Origin: Saccharothrix deserti
GTDB lineage: Bacteria; Actinomycetota; Actinomycetes; Mycobacteriales; Pseudonocardiaceae
Assembly (NCBI RefSeq): GCF_009769385.1
Contig: NZ_VKAB01000002.1
Location: forward strand, 186,001-250,000
Direction of reading: 5' to 3'
Length of the DNA: 64,000 nucleotides
Below the pieces are notes generated by a model. The model saw only the letters and a list, made by a program, of their open reading frames with translations. It ran no database searches and was not told the origin of the DNA. This document shows, piece by piece, positions 16,641 to 25,149 of the stretch. A program made the position numbers and the translations under genes. The first letter of the stretch is position 1. Every line of letters starts with the position of its first letter.

Positions 16641-17179
16641 GCGGCAAGGACGTCCCCAAAGACCCGGACGAGCTGCGCGCCGATGTCGAGCAGACCCGAC
16701 GCGACCTCGGTGACACCGTGGAAGCGCTGGCGCACAAGACCGACGTGCCCGGACGGGTCAAGGACAAGGCGCACGAGGGAGTGGAACAGGTGAAGGAGAC
16801 CGCTACCCGGGCCAACGCGGCCGTGGCGGCGGCGGCGAGCAAGACGACCGCCGCGGTCGGTCACGTCGCCGACAAGGCGGGCGAGCAGGTCGGCAAGGCG
16901 GGCGCGGTCGCCGGTGCGGTCGGGGAGAAGGCCGGCGCCGTGGCGACCCAGGTCAGCCACAGGGCCGGCGAAGTGGCCGAGCAGGTGGGCCACAAGGCCG
17001 GCGAGGTCGCGGGCCAGGTGGGCGAGAAGGCCGCGCACGCGGTCGAGTCGCTGCCGCCGCCCGTGCAGCAGCGCGTGGAGCAGAGCGTTCAGCAGGCCCG
17101 GCGGCACCCGGCCGTGTTCGCGGCGGGCGCGGCGGCGGTCGTGCTGCTGCTGTGGAAGCTCCTGCGGCGGGGGCGGTAG
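16637..17179 (+). CDS. DUF3618 envelope protein with long helical repeat region
   Basis: A 180-residue protein. The N-terminal DUF3618 signature is DPDELRADVEQTRRDLGDTV. A long Ala/Val/Gly/Lys helical stretch follows, with imperfect 11-residue repeats (GEVAEQVGHKA, GEVAGQVGEKA; about residues 75-140) like a LEA or apolipoprotein helix. The single C-terminal membrane helix FAAGAAAVVLLLWKLL ends in RRGR. It is probably a membrane-tethered stress or envelope protein. It is translationally coupled on both sides in a three-gene operon. Confidence 0.88.
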   Translation: MSGKDVPKDPDELRADVEQTRRDLGDTVEALAHKTDVPGRVKDKAHEGVEQVKETATRANAAVAAAASKTTAAVGHVADKAGEQVGKAGAVAGAVGEKAGAVATQVSHRAGEVAEQVGHKAGEVAGQVGEKAAHAVESLPPPVQQRVEQSVQQARRHPAVFAAGAAAVVLLLWKLLRRGR

Positions 17180-17181
17180 TC

Positions 17182-17466
17182 ATGAGCAAGCTGCTCTACC
17201 GACCGCTCGGACTGCTGTTCAGCGTGCTCGGCGGTCTCGCCGCGAGCGCGTTGTTCGGCCAGGTGTGGAAGCTCATCACCGGCACCGAGGAAGCACCGAC
17301 CCCGACCCAGAAGGACCGCAGCTGGGGTGAGGTGCTGCTGGCGGCGTCCGTCCAGGGCGCGATCTTCGGCCTGGTGAAGGCCGCGATCGACCGGGGCGGT
17401 GCGACCGGCTACGACAAGCTCACCGGCGAGTGGCCCGGTGACACGAACAAGTACGACGACGACTGA
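17182..17466 (+). CDS. DUF4235 small membrane protein
   Basis: A 94-residue protein starting MSKLLYRPLGLLFSVLGGLA. Two membrane helices (about residues 8-30 and 52-68) flank a short polar loop with KDRSWGEVLLAASVQGAI. The acidic tail ends KYDDD. It is the third gene of the holin-like/DUF3618/DUF4235 set, a combination that recurs in actinobacteria without a known function. A strong hairpin follows the stop. Confidence 0.87.
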   Translation: MSKLLYRPLGLLFSVLGGLAASALFGQVWKLITGTEEAPTPTQKDRSWGEVLLAASVQGAIFGLVKAAIDRGGATGYDKLTGEWPGDTNKYDDD

Positions 17467-17480
17467 CTGGTCCTGCCGGT

Positions 17481-17509
17481 GTCCGACCCCGCGGTGAGTG
17501 GGGTCGGAC
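17481..17509 (+). terminator. Hairpin terminator after the envelope operon
   Basis: GTCCGACCCC (17481-17490) and GGGGTCGGAC (17500-17509) form a perfect 10-bp GC-rich stem with a 9-nt loop, 15 bases after the DUF4235 stop. There is no T-run, as is usual in high-GC actinobacteria. Confidence 0.75.
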
Positions 17510-17594
17510 GCCCGCGGAGCGGAAGACGAACAGCAGGAATGGGGCGACTGCCACAATCCACCTTCACAGGCCTCTGACCTGCGGAGACGTTTCA

Positions 17595-17780
17595 CTAGGA
17601 GGGCGGTTCGTCCTCTCGCCCACGCCGTTCGCCCTCGTCGAGGAACTGCTCCGGGTCCACGTCGAGGTCCGGTGGCTCGGGTGTGCCCGCCGAGTGCGGC
17701 GGATCGGGGTTGATCGGCCCTTCGGTTTCGGCGAGGTCTTCTTCGGTGCGTTCTTCGATCGGCTCTCCGGGTTCGGTCAT
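17595..17780 (-). CDS. Small acidic hypothetical protein
   Basis: A 61-residue ORF beginning MTEPGEPIEERTEEDLAETEG, very rich in Glu, Asp and Pro, with no membrane segment or known domain. Similar short acidic proteins are common and unannotated in Pseudonocardiales. It lies downstream of the enoyl-CoA hydratase gene on the same strand, 51 bp away, with a weak ribosome-binding site. I do not recognise a family, and it may not be expressed. Confidence 0.45.
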   Translation of the reverse strand: MTEPGEPIEERTEEDLAETEGPINPDPPHSAGTPEPPDLDVDPEQFLDEGERRGREDEPPS

Positions 17781-17831
17781 GCCGTCGAAGTACCCCGACG
17801 CACCCGTTTGAACCCGGCCCTGACTGCCCGG

Positions 17832-18593
17832 CTAAAACCGCGGCGTGCGCTTCTCCAGGAACGCCGCCACGCCCTCCGCGTACTCCGCGCTGTGCACGGC
17901 CTCGTCGTACAGCGCCCGCACGGCGTCGTCCTCGTCGTGCTGCCCGTCGGTGATCCGGTTGACGATGTGCTTCGCGCCGCGGACGCTGACCTGCGCGCGG
18001 GCGGCGATCGTCTCGGACAGCTGCTTGACCCGCGCCTCCAGCGCGTCCGCCGGGTGCACCTCGTTGACCAGGCCGATCCGCAGCGCGGTGGCCGAGTCGA
18101 TGATCTCGCCGCTGAACAGGATCTGCTTCGCCCACGCCGGGCCGACCACGTCCACCAGCTGCTTGGTGGAGGTGAAGTTGTAGACGATGCCGAGCTTGGC
18201 GGGCGTGATGCCGAACCGGGCGTCCGCCGCCGCCACCCGCAGGTCGCAGGCCAGCGCGATCTCGCAGCCGCCGCCGATGCAGAACCCGGTGATCGCGGCG
18301 ATGGTGGGCTTGCCGAGGGTGGCGATGGCGCGTTCGCCGTTGTGCACGGCCTCGCCGTACCGGGCCGCGCCGTCCGCGCCCTTGCGCAGGGTGGAGAACT
18401 CGCTGATGTCCGCGCCCGCCGAGAAGTGCTCGCCACCGCGGACGACCAGCACGCGCACCGCGTCGTCGTCCCGCACGCGGGCCAGCAGGCCGGGCAGCGC
18501 GGACCACATGTCGTAGCTCATGGCGTTGCGCTTGGCCGGGCGGTCGATGGTCAACGTCGCCACCGGGCCTGCGGTGTCGAGCCTCAGCGTCAT
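17832..18593 (-). CDS. Enoyl-CoA hydratase/isomerase family protein
   Basis: A 253-residue crotonase-fold enzyme. It has the oxyanion-hole stretch GEHFSAGADISEF, then ITGFCIGGGCEIALACDLRVAA and the catalytic-region FGITPAKLGIVY. It would hydrate or isomerise a fatty acyl-CoA or related CoA thioester; the substrate is unknown. The start is ATG 18593 with no ribosome-binding site, but a -10-like TACTCT (18605-18600) six bases upstream suggests a leaderless mRNA. Confidence 0.92.
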   Translation of the reverse strand: MTLRLDTAGPVATLTIDRPAKRNAMSYDMWSALPGLLARVRDDDAVRVLVVRGGEHFSAGADISEFSTLRKGADGAARYGEAVHNGERAIATLGKPTIAAITGFCIGGGCEIALACDLRVAAADARFGITPAKLGIVYNFTSTKQLVDVVGPAWAKQILFSGEIIDSATALRIGLVNEVHPADALEARVKQLSETIAARAQVSVRGAKHIVNRITDGQHDEDDAVRALYDEAVHSAEYAEGVAAFLEKRTPRF

Positions 18594-18599
18594 TACCGG

Positions 18600-18605
18600 A
18601 GAGTA
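18600..18605 (-). promoter_or_regulatory. -10 element (TACTCT), leaderless enoyl-CoA hydratase mRNA
   Basis: TACTCT on the minus strand ends six bases before the ATG at 18593. It fits TANNNT, and no Shine-Dalgarno is present. Confidence 0.4.
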
Positions 18606-18635
18606 ATGCGTGACCGGCCGTCGCCGTGCGTGAGA

Positions 18636-18719
18636 GCCCTCACGACTGTGCCCTCACGACTGTGCCCTCACGACCGGGCCCTCACAACCGGGCCCTCACA
18701 ACCGGGCCCTCACGACAGG
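18636..18719. repeat. Six-copy 14-bp tandem repeat
   Basis: Units of gccctcacgactgt and close variants start at 18636, 18650, 18664, 18678, 18692 and 18706. Variation is confined to bases 9 and 12-14. The array lies between the enoyl-CoA hydratase start region and the 3' end of the PAP2-like gene, whose last codons and stop fall in the final unit. The function is unknown. Confidence 0.93.
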
Positions 18720-19327
18720 ATCGAGAAGGCCAGGCCGCCCACCACCGCGCCGAGGACCACGCCGACGACGACCTGCGCCTTCGTGTGGTCACCCAGCGCC
18801 ACCCGCGACCAGGCCACCAACGCCACCAGCGGCGCGGCCAGGAGCACCCACGGGCCGTAGGTGATCGTCAGGACCGCCACCGCGCCTGCCGCGACCGCCG
18901 CGTGGACCGAGACCTTCCAGCCGCGCACGCCGTTCACCGGCAGGCCGAACGTCACCGCCAGGCACACGAGCAGGCTGAGGAACATCGACAGCGCCAGTGC
19001 GACCATCGCCCTCGGCGCACCGCCGAACGTCAGCGCGGCGATGCCGAGCCCGAGCGACGCCACGCAGACCAGCAACGGCACCAGCCGTCCCTCGCGGTTG
19101 GTCACGTGGTGACCCTCCCAGCGGCCCCGCCGCGCGCCGCGCACGATCACGGCCATCGGGATGACCGACCCGGTCAACCCCACGACCGCGCCCCACAGCA
19201 GGGTTTCCGGGACGCTCCTGGTGGCGTGCCAGGCCACCAGGAGCGGCAGGCTGAGGACCAGCACCCAGGGCGCCAACACCTCCGTGACCAGTCGAGCCAG
19301 TGGTGTTGCGGACGCGCCTGTGGTCAC
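18710..19327 (-). CDS. Degenerate PAP2-like membrane protein
   Basis: A 205-residue protein with about six hydrophobic helices. The C-terminal half resembles type 2 phosphatidic acid phosphatases, with K-V-S-V-H at the PSGH position and SRVALGDHTKAQVVVG at the SR-x5-H-x3-D position. The final Asp is replaced by Gln and the PSG triad is missing, so phosphatase activity is doubtful. It could be a non-catalytic relative in lipid metabolism. The stop lies inside the 14-bp tandem array. The start at 19327 is by default. Confidence 0.7.
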   Translation of the reverse strand: MTTGASATPLARLVTEVLAPWVLVLSLPLLVAWHATRSVPETLLWGAVVGLTGSVIPMAVIVRGARRGRWEGHHVTNREGRLVPLLVCVASLGLGIAALTFGGAPRAMVALALSMFLSLLVCLAVTFGLPVNGVRGWKVSVHAAVAAGAVAVLTITYGPWVLLAAPLVALVAWSRVALGDHTKAQVVVGVVLGAVVGGLAFSILS

Positions 19328-19336
19328 CCGTCCACT

Positions 19337-20272
19337 TTAGAGGCGGTACCCGTTACGGGTGTACGCGAGGCTGAAAGAGCCCCGGTTGGCGAAGTACACC
19401 GACACGAGGTACGCCGGGTCGGTGGCGAGCAGACCGCGCGGGAGGTCGCTGCCGTCGTTGCCGTCGTCCCACCCCCAAGCGGTGTTCGCGGCGTTGTCCT
19501 TGCCGTTGTCACCACGGAACGTGCCCCAGCTCGCGAACGTCGTGGAGCTGTTGCGCTGCGCCCACAGGCCGCCGGCGGCGAAGGTGTCCACGAGCCGGTA
19601 GCCGACGGACCGGTCGTTGCCGCCCGACGGCACCTCGCCGGTCGCGCTCGGCACGTACACCACGCCGTCGCCGCCGGGGAACTCCGCGCCGTTCCACGCG
19701 TACAGGCCGTGCCCCTTGGCTTCCTGGCGCGTGGTCGGCCGGGTGCCCTGGAGCCGCAGGGTGCCGTCGACGCCCTCCCGGCCGGAGGTGAACGTGCTGC
19801 CCGCCGGCACGTACGAGTAGAAGTTGCTGTGCGCCACCGTCACCACGGCTTCGAGCCGGCCGTAGGTCGAACCGTCCTTGCGGACCGTCGCCAGCACGCC
19901 CTCCATGTCGTTCTCGTGGGTGTTCTGCCCGAGCGGGTCGGGCGAGTCCTCCCAGTCGCGCGGGTGGTAGAAGCTGTAGACCACGAACCAGTGCGTCGAG
20001 GTTTCCACGACCGAGTAGTAGGCGGCGCCGGTGAGGCGGGCGAGCGAGTCGTCCTGGCTCTCCCAGTTGTCCAGGGTGTTCCACTCGCCGTCGAAGTCCA
20101 CAGTGGACAGGTAGTCGGCGTCGTAGTCGGACGAGTCCGTGTCCTGGTAGTGGACGGGCGCCCAGTGGAAGGCGAGTTCGGCGTCGGTCGCCGCGTGCGC
20201 GGGAGTCGTGAGGAACGTCGACAGCGTGACGGCCGCGAACAGGGACGCGGCGATCTTGCGTGCGGGGGACAT
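19337..20272 (-). CDS. Secreted hypothetical protein
   Basis: A 311-residue protein with a classical Sec signal peptide (MSPARKIAASLFAAVTLSTF, cleavage near AHA-AT at about residue 28) and no membrane anchor. The mature part is rich in Trp, Tyr and Asp, with WAPVHYQDTDSSDYDADYL, HWFVVYSFYHPRDWED and AWGWDDGNDGSDLP, giving it the look of an extracellular, possibly Ca-binding or carbohydrate-binding protein. Some features recall NPP1/Vps62-like secreted proteins, but I do not assign a function. GGAGGTGG precedes the ATG at 20272. Confidence 0.85.
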   Translation of the reverse strand: MSPARKIAASLFAAVTLSTFLTTPAHAATDAELAFHWAPVHYQDTDSSDYDADYLSTVDFDGEWNTLDNWESQDDSLARLTGAAYYSVVETSTHWFVVYSFYHPRDWEDSPDPLGQNTHENDMEGVLATVRKDGSTYGRLEAVVTVAHSNFYSYVPAGSTFTSGREGVDGTLRLQGTRPTTRQEAKGHGLYAWNGAEFPGGDGVVYVPSATGEVPSGGNDRSVGYRLVDTFAAGGLWAQRNSSTTFASWGTFRGDNGKDNAANTAWGWDDGNDGSDLPRGLLATDPAYLVSVYFANRGSFSLAYTRNGYRL

Positions 20273-20365
20273 GCTCCACCTCCGTCAGGGTTGCCCGTCG
20301 GAGCCAACGGGCCGCGCTGAACCCTGCGGTTAAAAGGTGACCAACACAAGAGGTGATTCAGGTGA

Positions 20366-21595
20366 TCATTTACCGAGCGGTGCCTGCCAGGCCGTGAGAA
20401 CCCTTCGGAACGCCGAACGTTCCGCCTGGTCGGTGGTCGCGTTCTCCAGCCGTGCGCGGACGGCGGGGATCAGCGCGTCGGCGTGTTCGCGCATCGCGAT
20501 GAGGACGTCGGCCAACGGCGGGGGCGACCACGGCCGGGATTTCGGCTCGACGGGCAGGCCGAGCCGAGGACCGGACAGCCGCTGCCGCAACGGTTCCACG
20601 GCCCGTTCGTCGCCGAGGAGGGCCAGCGCGGTGAGGGCGGCGTCGGCGGCGGGCAGGTACACGTCCCGTGCGGCGAGGGCGAGGTCGTCGGCGAAGGGCG
20701 CGCGGGCACGGGCGAGCAGGTTCGCGGCGAGGCGGCGGTTCTCCGGCTCGTCGTCGGCCAGGCGGTCCGCGATCAGCGGCAGGAGGTCGGCGTCGAGCAG
20801 TCGGGGGGACGCCCACAGCGCACCGGCCCGGACGTCCGCGTTCGGGTGGTCCAGCAGTCCGGCGACCAGCGTCCGACGCGCGGCGCGGTCGTCACCGAGT
20901 TCCCGGTTGAGCCACCAGACGACGGCGGACGGGCGCGGGCTGCCGACGCACCACGCGTCCGCCCACACCTCCACGTCGGTGAACGCGTCGAGCAGTGACG
21001 GGACGTCGGGCGCGATCCCCAAGCGCCGCAACCCCACCGCCGCCGCGAGCCGGACCTCCGGGTCCGGGAGCAGTCCGGTGAGCCAGTCGAGCGCGGCCGG
21101 ATCCGCGTGGTGGCCGGTGGCGACGATCAGGCCGAGCTTGGCGGCGTGGTCGGGTTCGACGTCGAAGCGGTCGCGCAGGGCCGGCCAGACGGTGTGCCCG
21201 AGGGCTTGCGCCAACGGGAACGTCACCATGCGCCGGACCTCGACGTCCGGGTCGGCGAGCAGTCCCAGCAGGCGCGGCACGGTCGCCGTCCACGCGTCGG
21301 GCCAGGCCGCGTCCACGTCCGCCGGTTCGGCGGTGCGGGCGGCGTGCGCGAGGTCGCCCAGGGTCTCCACCACGGCCGGGCGGACGGTGACGGTCGGGTC
21401 TTCGGCCAGGTCGAGGAGGGCCGGGAGGAGGGCGGGCGCGGCGGAGTGCACGGCGTCGCCGTCGTGGTAGACGTTCGCGTTCAGCTCACCGATCGCGGCC
21501 GGCGCGGACACCGGGTCGCGGACCTGCGCCAGCAGATCGGGCACGTCGGTCGCCGGGCCGTAGGCGTGTTCGAGCTGATCCCACACGCCGCGCAC
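20366..21595 (-). CDS. HEAT-repeat protein
   Basis: A 409-residue soluble alpha-solenoid protein built of repeated helical pairs. Units such as VPRLLGLLADPDVEVRRMVTF, DWLTGLLPDPEVRLAAAVG and VAGLLDHPNADVRAGALW are typical HEAT/PBS-lyase repeats and cover about residues 50-380. There is no catalytic motif. Such proteins act as scaffolds or binding surfaces. The partner is unknown and no neighbour suggests one. Confidence 0.88.
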   Translation of the reverse strand: MRGVWDQLEHAYGPATDVPDLLAQVRDPVSAPAAIGELNANVYHDGDAVHSAAPALLPALLDLAEDPTVTVRPAVVETLGDLAHAARTAEPADVDAAWPDAWTATVPRLLGLLADPDVEVRRMVTFPLAQALGHTVWPALRDRFDVEPDHAAKLGLIVATGHHADPAALDWLTGLLPDPEVRLAAAVGLRRLGIAPDVPSLLDAFTDVEVWADAWCVGSPRPSAVVWWLNRELGDDRAARRTLVAGLLDHPNADVRAGALWASPRLLDADLLPLIADRLADDEPENRRLAANLLARARAPFADDLALAARDVYLPAADAALTALALLGDERAVEPLRQRLSGPRLGLPVEPKSRPWSPPPLADVLIAMREHADALIPAVRARLENATTDQAERSAFRRVLTAWQAPLGK

Positions 21596-21626
21596 TCTAG
21601 GTCGTACGCCCGCGCCATTCGACTGC

Positions 21627-22424
21627 TTAAGACGCGGGGAACATCCCGGCCATGCCCGGCGGTGGGGTGAACGGGCGCCAACGGTTCGGGCGTTGGGCCA
21701 GTCGGTCGGCGATCACCCACAGCACGGAGGCGTTGTAGCCGTAGCCGAGGTGGCTGGAGGCCACCGCGACGTTCTCCCACCGCGCGCCGGGCGTCGAGAT
21801 GCACGCCTGCCACGCCACGATGCCGTCCGACTTCGAGTACAGCGACGTCGACGGCACCGGGAACGGCGGCCGGGTGTGCTCGGGCGGCGGCCTGTCCGCG
21901 CCCGACACGTAGAACCGGGCCAGCAGCTGGTACACCGGGTTGACCCTGGTCTGCCGCATGTCGGTCATCGCGTACGGGCTGCCCAGCGTGATCACCTGGC
22001 GCACCATCCCGGGGTACTCGCGGGCCAGCTCGCGGGCGAAGATGCCGCCCAGCGACCAGCCGACGACGCTCACCTTGCCGCCGACGGCCAGTTCCCGCAG
22101 CAGGTCCCGCATCCCGCGCACGACCTCGACCGACGGCCCGATGTTGCGGCCCAGGCCCCAGCCGTGCACGTCGTAGCCCAGGCCGGTGAGGAACTTGCGC
22201 AGCATCCCCGTCGACCCGTCGGTCGCGCCGAGGCCCGGCAGTACGAGCACGGCGTGCCCGTCGCCGCTCGGCGCGGCGCGCAGCAGCGAACGGGTGGCGG
22301 CGAACTGGCCGATGTCGACCACGGCACGGGTCGGCTCGGTCAGGTACCAGAGCAGACTCGGTGCGGAACCCTCGACCAAGTGCAGGTCAGGGTGGTCCGG
22401 TGGGATTTCCGGTAGTGCGGACAT
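21627..22424 (-). CDS. Alpha/beta hydrolase (lipase/PHB-depolymerase-like)
   Basis: A 265-residue alpha/beta hydrolase. HAVLVLPGLGATDGST is the oxyanion strand and turn. VSVVGWSLGGIFARELA contains the nucleophile elbow G-W-S-L-G. TSLYSKSDGIVAWQAC carries the likely Asp, and VASSHLGYGYN carries the likely His. It acts on an ester, probably a lipid. The start is ATG 22424 with GGGAGGGACC just before. It is divergent from the WS/DGAT gene, which supports a role in storage-lipid metabolism, but that link is inference. Confidence 0.9.
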   Translation of the reverse strand: MSALPEIPPDHPDLHLVEGSAPSLLWYLTEPTRAVVDIGQFAATRSLLRAAPSGDGHAVLVLPGLGATDGSTGMLRKFLTGLGYDVHGWGLGRNIGPSVEVVRGMRDLLRELAVGGKVSVVGWSLGGIFARELAREYPGMVRQVITLGSPYAMTDMRQTRVNPVYQLLARFYVSGADRPPPEHTRPPFPVPSTSLYSKSDGIVAWQACISTPGARWENVAVASSHLGYGYNASVLWVIADRLAQRPNRWRPFTPPPGMAGMFPAS

Positions 22425-22587
22425 GGTCCCTCCCCCGCTCCGCGTCGAGCGTGCCCCAGGTAACCATGATGTTTCGCGGCGATCGATTTCGCCAGTACCG
22501 GTGAGTCTCGATTGTGGCGCGGTCGTCTCAACAGCCACTCGCGCGCCGCCTGGACCGCAGTGTCTGGACCGCGTGTCGGGACAGGCC

Positions 22588-22593
22588 TACGGT
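22588..22593 (+). promoter_or_regulatory. -10 element (TACGGT) for the WS/DGAT gene
   Basis: TACGGT lies seven bases before the ATG at 22601, matching TANNNT with leaderless spacing. No ribosome-binding site precedes the ATG. This supports 22601 over upstream in-frame starts. Confidence 0.4.
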
Positions 22594-22600
22594 CGGGGCC

Positions 22601-23989
22601 ATGGACCGGATGAGCGCCATGGACGCGGGTTTCTTCTTCATCGAGGACGAGAACGTGCCCATGCACGTCGGCTCCGTCCTGGTTTTCGAGGGTCCGGTCC
22701 CGTCGTACGGCGACGTGGTGCGGCTGTTCGCGGCCAAGCTGGGCAACGTGCCGCGTTACCGGCAGCGGGTGAAAGCGCTTCCCCTGCACGTCGGGCGCCC
22801 GGTGTGGGTGGACGACGAGCACTTCCAGATCCTCTACCACGTCCGGCACACGGCGGTGCCGACGCCGGGCGCGGACGACCAGCTCCGCAACCTCGCCGGA
22901 CGCCTGTTCGCGCAGCGCCTCGACATGTCCAAGCCGTTGTGGGAGGTATGGCTGGTCGAGGGCCTGGAGGGTGGTCGGTGGGCGATCATCTCCAAGGTGC
23001 ACCACTGCCTGATCGACGGTGTCGCGGGCACCGATCTCATGCAGGTGCTGCTGGACTGGCGCGAGGAGGCGCCGCTGCCCGAGCCGGTGAAGTGGAAGCC
23101 GACGCCGAGCCCGTCGACGTTGGACCTGGTCGTGGACGGGGTGCGGGACGCGGTGTTGACGCCGGTCAAGCACCTGGCCGCGTTCCCGGCGTTGGCCAAG
23201 CGGTTGCGCAGCGGTTCGGAGGTGCTGGAGGTCGGCCGTGCCGTGCTGGGCAGCCTGCCGACGACCGCCCGGCGGTTGGCGATCAGCACGCCGAAGTCGT
23301 TGAACGGGCCGATCGGACCGCACCGGCGGTGGGTGTGGGCCAAGGCGAACCTCGCCGAGATCAAGGCCGTCCGCAAGGTCGCCGGTGGCACGGTGAACGA
23401 CGTCATCCTGACCGCCGTGACCAGCGGGTTCCGCGACCTGCTGGCGAAGCGGGACGAACTGGCGGACGGTCAGGTGGTGCGCAGCATGGTGCCGGTGTCG
23501 ATGCGCTCCTCCGCCGAGCGCGGGGTGCTGAACAACCGGGTCAGCGCGGTGCTGGTGAACCTGCCCGTCAGCGAGCCCGACCCGTTGGAGCGCCTGGCGT
23601 CGATCCGCGAGCAGATGGACGACTTGAAGAGCAGCCGCCAGGCGGCGGGCGCGGACGTGCTCACCGGCCTGTCGAACTTCGCCGCCCCAACTCTGCTGGC
23701 GCTGGGTTCGCGCACCGCCGTGCGGTTCCCGCAGCACCTGTTGCAGACGGTGACCACCAACGTCCCCGGCCCCCGCATCCCGCTGTTCATGCTGGGCAGG
23801 CGGCTGTCGGAGATCTACCCGTACGTGCCGATCGCCAGCACGATGCGGATCAGCGTCGGCATCTTCTCCTACCTCGACCAGATCACCTTCGGCATCAACG
23901 CGGACTTCGACGGCGTGCAGGACGTCCAGGTGCTGGCCGACGGCATCCGCGCGGGCTTCGACGAACTCGTCACGGCGACCGCAAGCTGA
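22601..23989 (+). CDS. Wax ester synthase / diacylglycerol acyltransferase (WS/DGAT)
   Basis: A 462-residue acyltransferase that esterifies acyl-CoA to diacylglycerol or fatty alcohols, making triacylglycerol or wax. The catalytic HHxxxDG motif is HHCLIDG at residues 134-140. Other family features are MSAMDAGFFFIEDENVPMHV at the N-terminus, KVAGGTVNDVILTAVTSGFR and NVPGPRIPLFMLGRRL. Length is normal. The start MDRMSAMDA is favoured by the leaderless promoter. The 3' end overlaps a small minus-strand gene by 20 bp. Confidence 0.94.
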   Translation: MDRMSAMDAGFFFIEDENVPMHVGSVLVFEGPVPSYGDVVRLFAAKLGNVPRYRQRVKALPLHVGRPVWVDDEHFQILYHVRHTAVPTPGADDQLRNLAGRLFAQRLDMSKPLWEVWLVEGLEGGRWAIISKVHHCLIDGVAGTDLMQVLLDWREEAPLPEPVKWKPTPSPSTLDLVVDGVRDAVLTPVKHLAAFPALAKRLRSGSEVLEVGRAVLGSLPTTARRLAISTPKSLNGPIGPHRRWVWAKANLAEIKAVRKVAGGTVNDVILTAVTSGFRDLLAKRDELADGQVVRSMVPVSMRSSAERGVLNNRVSAVLVNLPVSEPDPLERLASIREQMDDLKSSRQAAGADVLTGLSNFAAPTLLALGSRTAVRFPQHLLQTVTTNVPGPRIPLFMLGRRLSEIYPYVPIASTMRISVGIFSYLDQITFGINADFDGVQDVQVLADGIRAGFDELVTATAS

Positions 23990-24191
23990 CCTGGCCCGCG
24001 GCCACCGCACCCGCGAACTCCACCGCCTCCGCCGCGGCTTCGCTGATCTTGGTCAACGCAGCCGGCTCGACGTACAACTCCACGTCCTGCCCGATCTTGA
24101 ACACCACCGCACCCCCACCCGGCTCCACCTCGTAGTTGATCCAGACATCACTGGGAACCTGCGCCCACAAGTGCACCCGAGCCCGACTCAT
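23970..24191 (-). CDS. Small hypothetical protein divergent from the XRE regulator
   Basis: A 73-residue protein if started at ATG 24191 (MSRARVHLWAQVPSDVWINY); an upstream TTG at 24218 would add nine residues. It has a mixed beta/alpha pattern, VVFKIGQDVELYVEPAAL then EAAAEAVEFAGAVAAG, with no known domain. It is divergent from the XRE-DUF5753 regulator gene, a common arrangement for small partner genes, and overlaps the WS/DGAT tail. Function unknown. Confidence 0.7.
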   Translation of the reverse strand: MSRARVHLWAQVPSDVWINYEVEPGGGAVVFKIGQDVELYVEPAALTKISEAAAEAVEFAGAVAAGQVSLRSP

Positions 24192-24285
24192 CCTCTGCCT
24201 CCCGCACTCGACCAACATCCGCTGCTACCATGGTTGCCGGTCTTAGTGATATCAGCAAATGACTTCACCCGATAGAGGGAACGCC

Positions 24286-25149
24286 ATGGCATCCACATCG
24301 CCAACCGTCGCCGCCTGGGAGCTCGGACTCCGACTGCGAGAGCGCCGCGAACTCATGGACATCACCGCAGCGTCGGCCGCGAAAGCCATCCACACCGGGC
24401 AGTCGTTCGTGTCGGGCGTCGAGACGGGACGCGTGAAGATCAACGCGAAGAAACTCGCGGAACTCGCCGCCGTGCTGGACTTCGACGAGGCCGAAACCGA
24501 AGAGCTGCAAGCACTTCGCGAGGCGGCCGGCAGGCGAACTTGGTGGAGCCCCTACTCCGCCATGTTCAACGCGGACATGTTGCGGTACTTCGGCTTCGAA
24601 CACGGCGCCGAGACCATCCGCGCCTACAACGCGGGCCTGATCAGCGGTTTGCTGCAGACCGAGGCATACGCGTTGGCGGTCATGCACGGAGGCGGGCCGA
24701 GCATCCGGCTGGCCGAGGCGAACCGTCGGGTCGAGGTGCGCATGAAGCGGCAGCAGAGGCTGGATGGCGAGGATCCGCTCCGACTCACCGCGCTCATCAC
24801 CGAGTCCGCGCTGAGGCAACAGGTCGGCGGGCGCGAGGTGATGGCCGGACAACTCCGACACCTGGCGAACAAGATCGAGCAACTGCCGGACACGCTCGAT
24901 GTGCGGATCATCCCGTTCTCCGCCGACTACTACAACGCGCTTGGCGGATCGAACTTCTACATCTTCGGCTTCGCCAGCAGCCGACTGCCGGACCTGGTCT
25001 GGCAGGAGACGATCACGTCCACGGATCTGATCGATCAACCCATGCGCATGCGCGAGTACAGTTTGGCTCACGACCAGGCCATGAGTTACGCGCTCGACCG
25101 GACCGAGTCGCTTGGACTGATCGAGCAGATCCGCAAGGAGCTTGAGTGA
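24286..25149 (+). CDS. XRE-family regulator with DUF5753
   Basis: A 287-residue actinobacterial regulator. The N-terminal helix-turn-helix (about residues 12-68) has LRERRELMDITAASAAKAI and SFVSGVETGRVKINAKKLAE. A C-terminal DUF5753 domain (about residues 95-280) has YNAGLISGLLQTEAYALAVM and GSNFYIFGF. It pairs with a DUF397 gene whose GTG overlaps its stop, as in the BldB/WhiJ-type pairs that affect development in Streptomyces. I chose ATG 24286, which has AGAGGGA upstream, over an ATG at 24259 that lacks one. Confidence 0.93.
   Translation: MASTSPTVAAWELGLRLRERRELMDITAASAAKAIHTGQSFVSGVETGRVKINAKKLAELAAVLDFDEAETEELQALREAAGRRTWWSPYSAMFNADMLRYFGFEHGAETIRAYNAGLISGLLQTEAYALAVMHGGGPSIRLAEANRRVEVRMKRQQRLDGEDPLRLTALITESALRQQVGGREVMAGQLRHLANKIEQLPDTLDVRIIPFSADYYNALGGSNFYIFGFASSRLPDLVWQETITSTDLIDQPMRMREYSLAHDQAMSYALDRTESLGLIEQIRKELE

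Noticed and set aside
18636..18719. CRISPR array
   Set aside because: The 14-bp units are contiguous, without spacers, and no cas genes are present.
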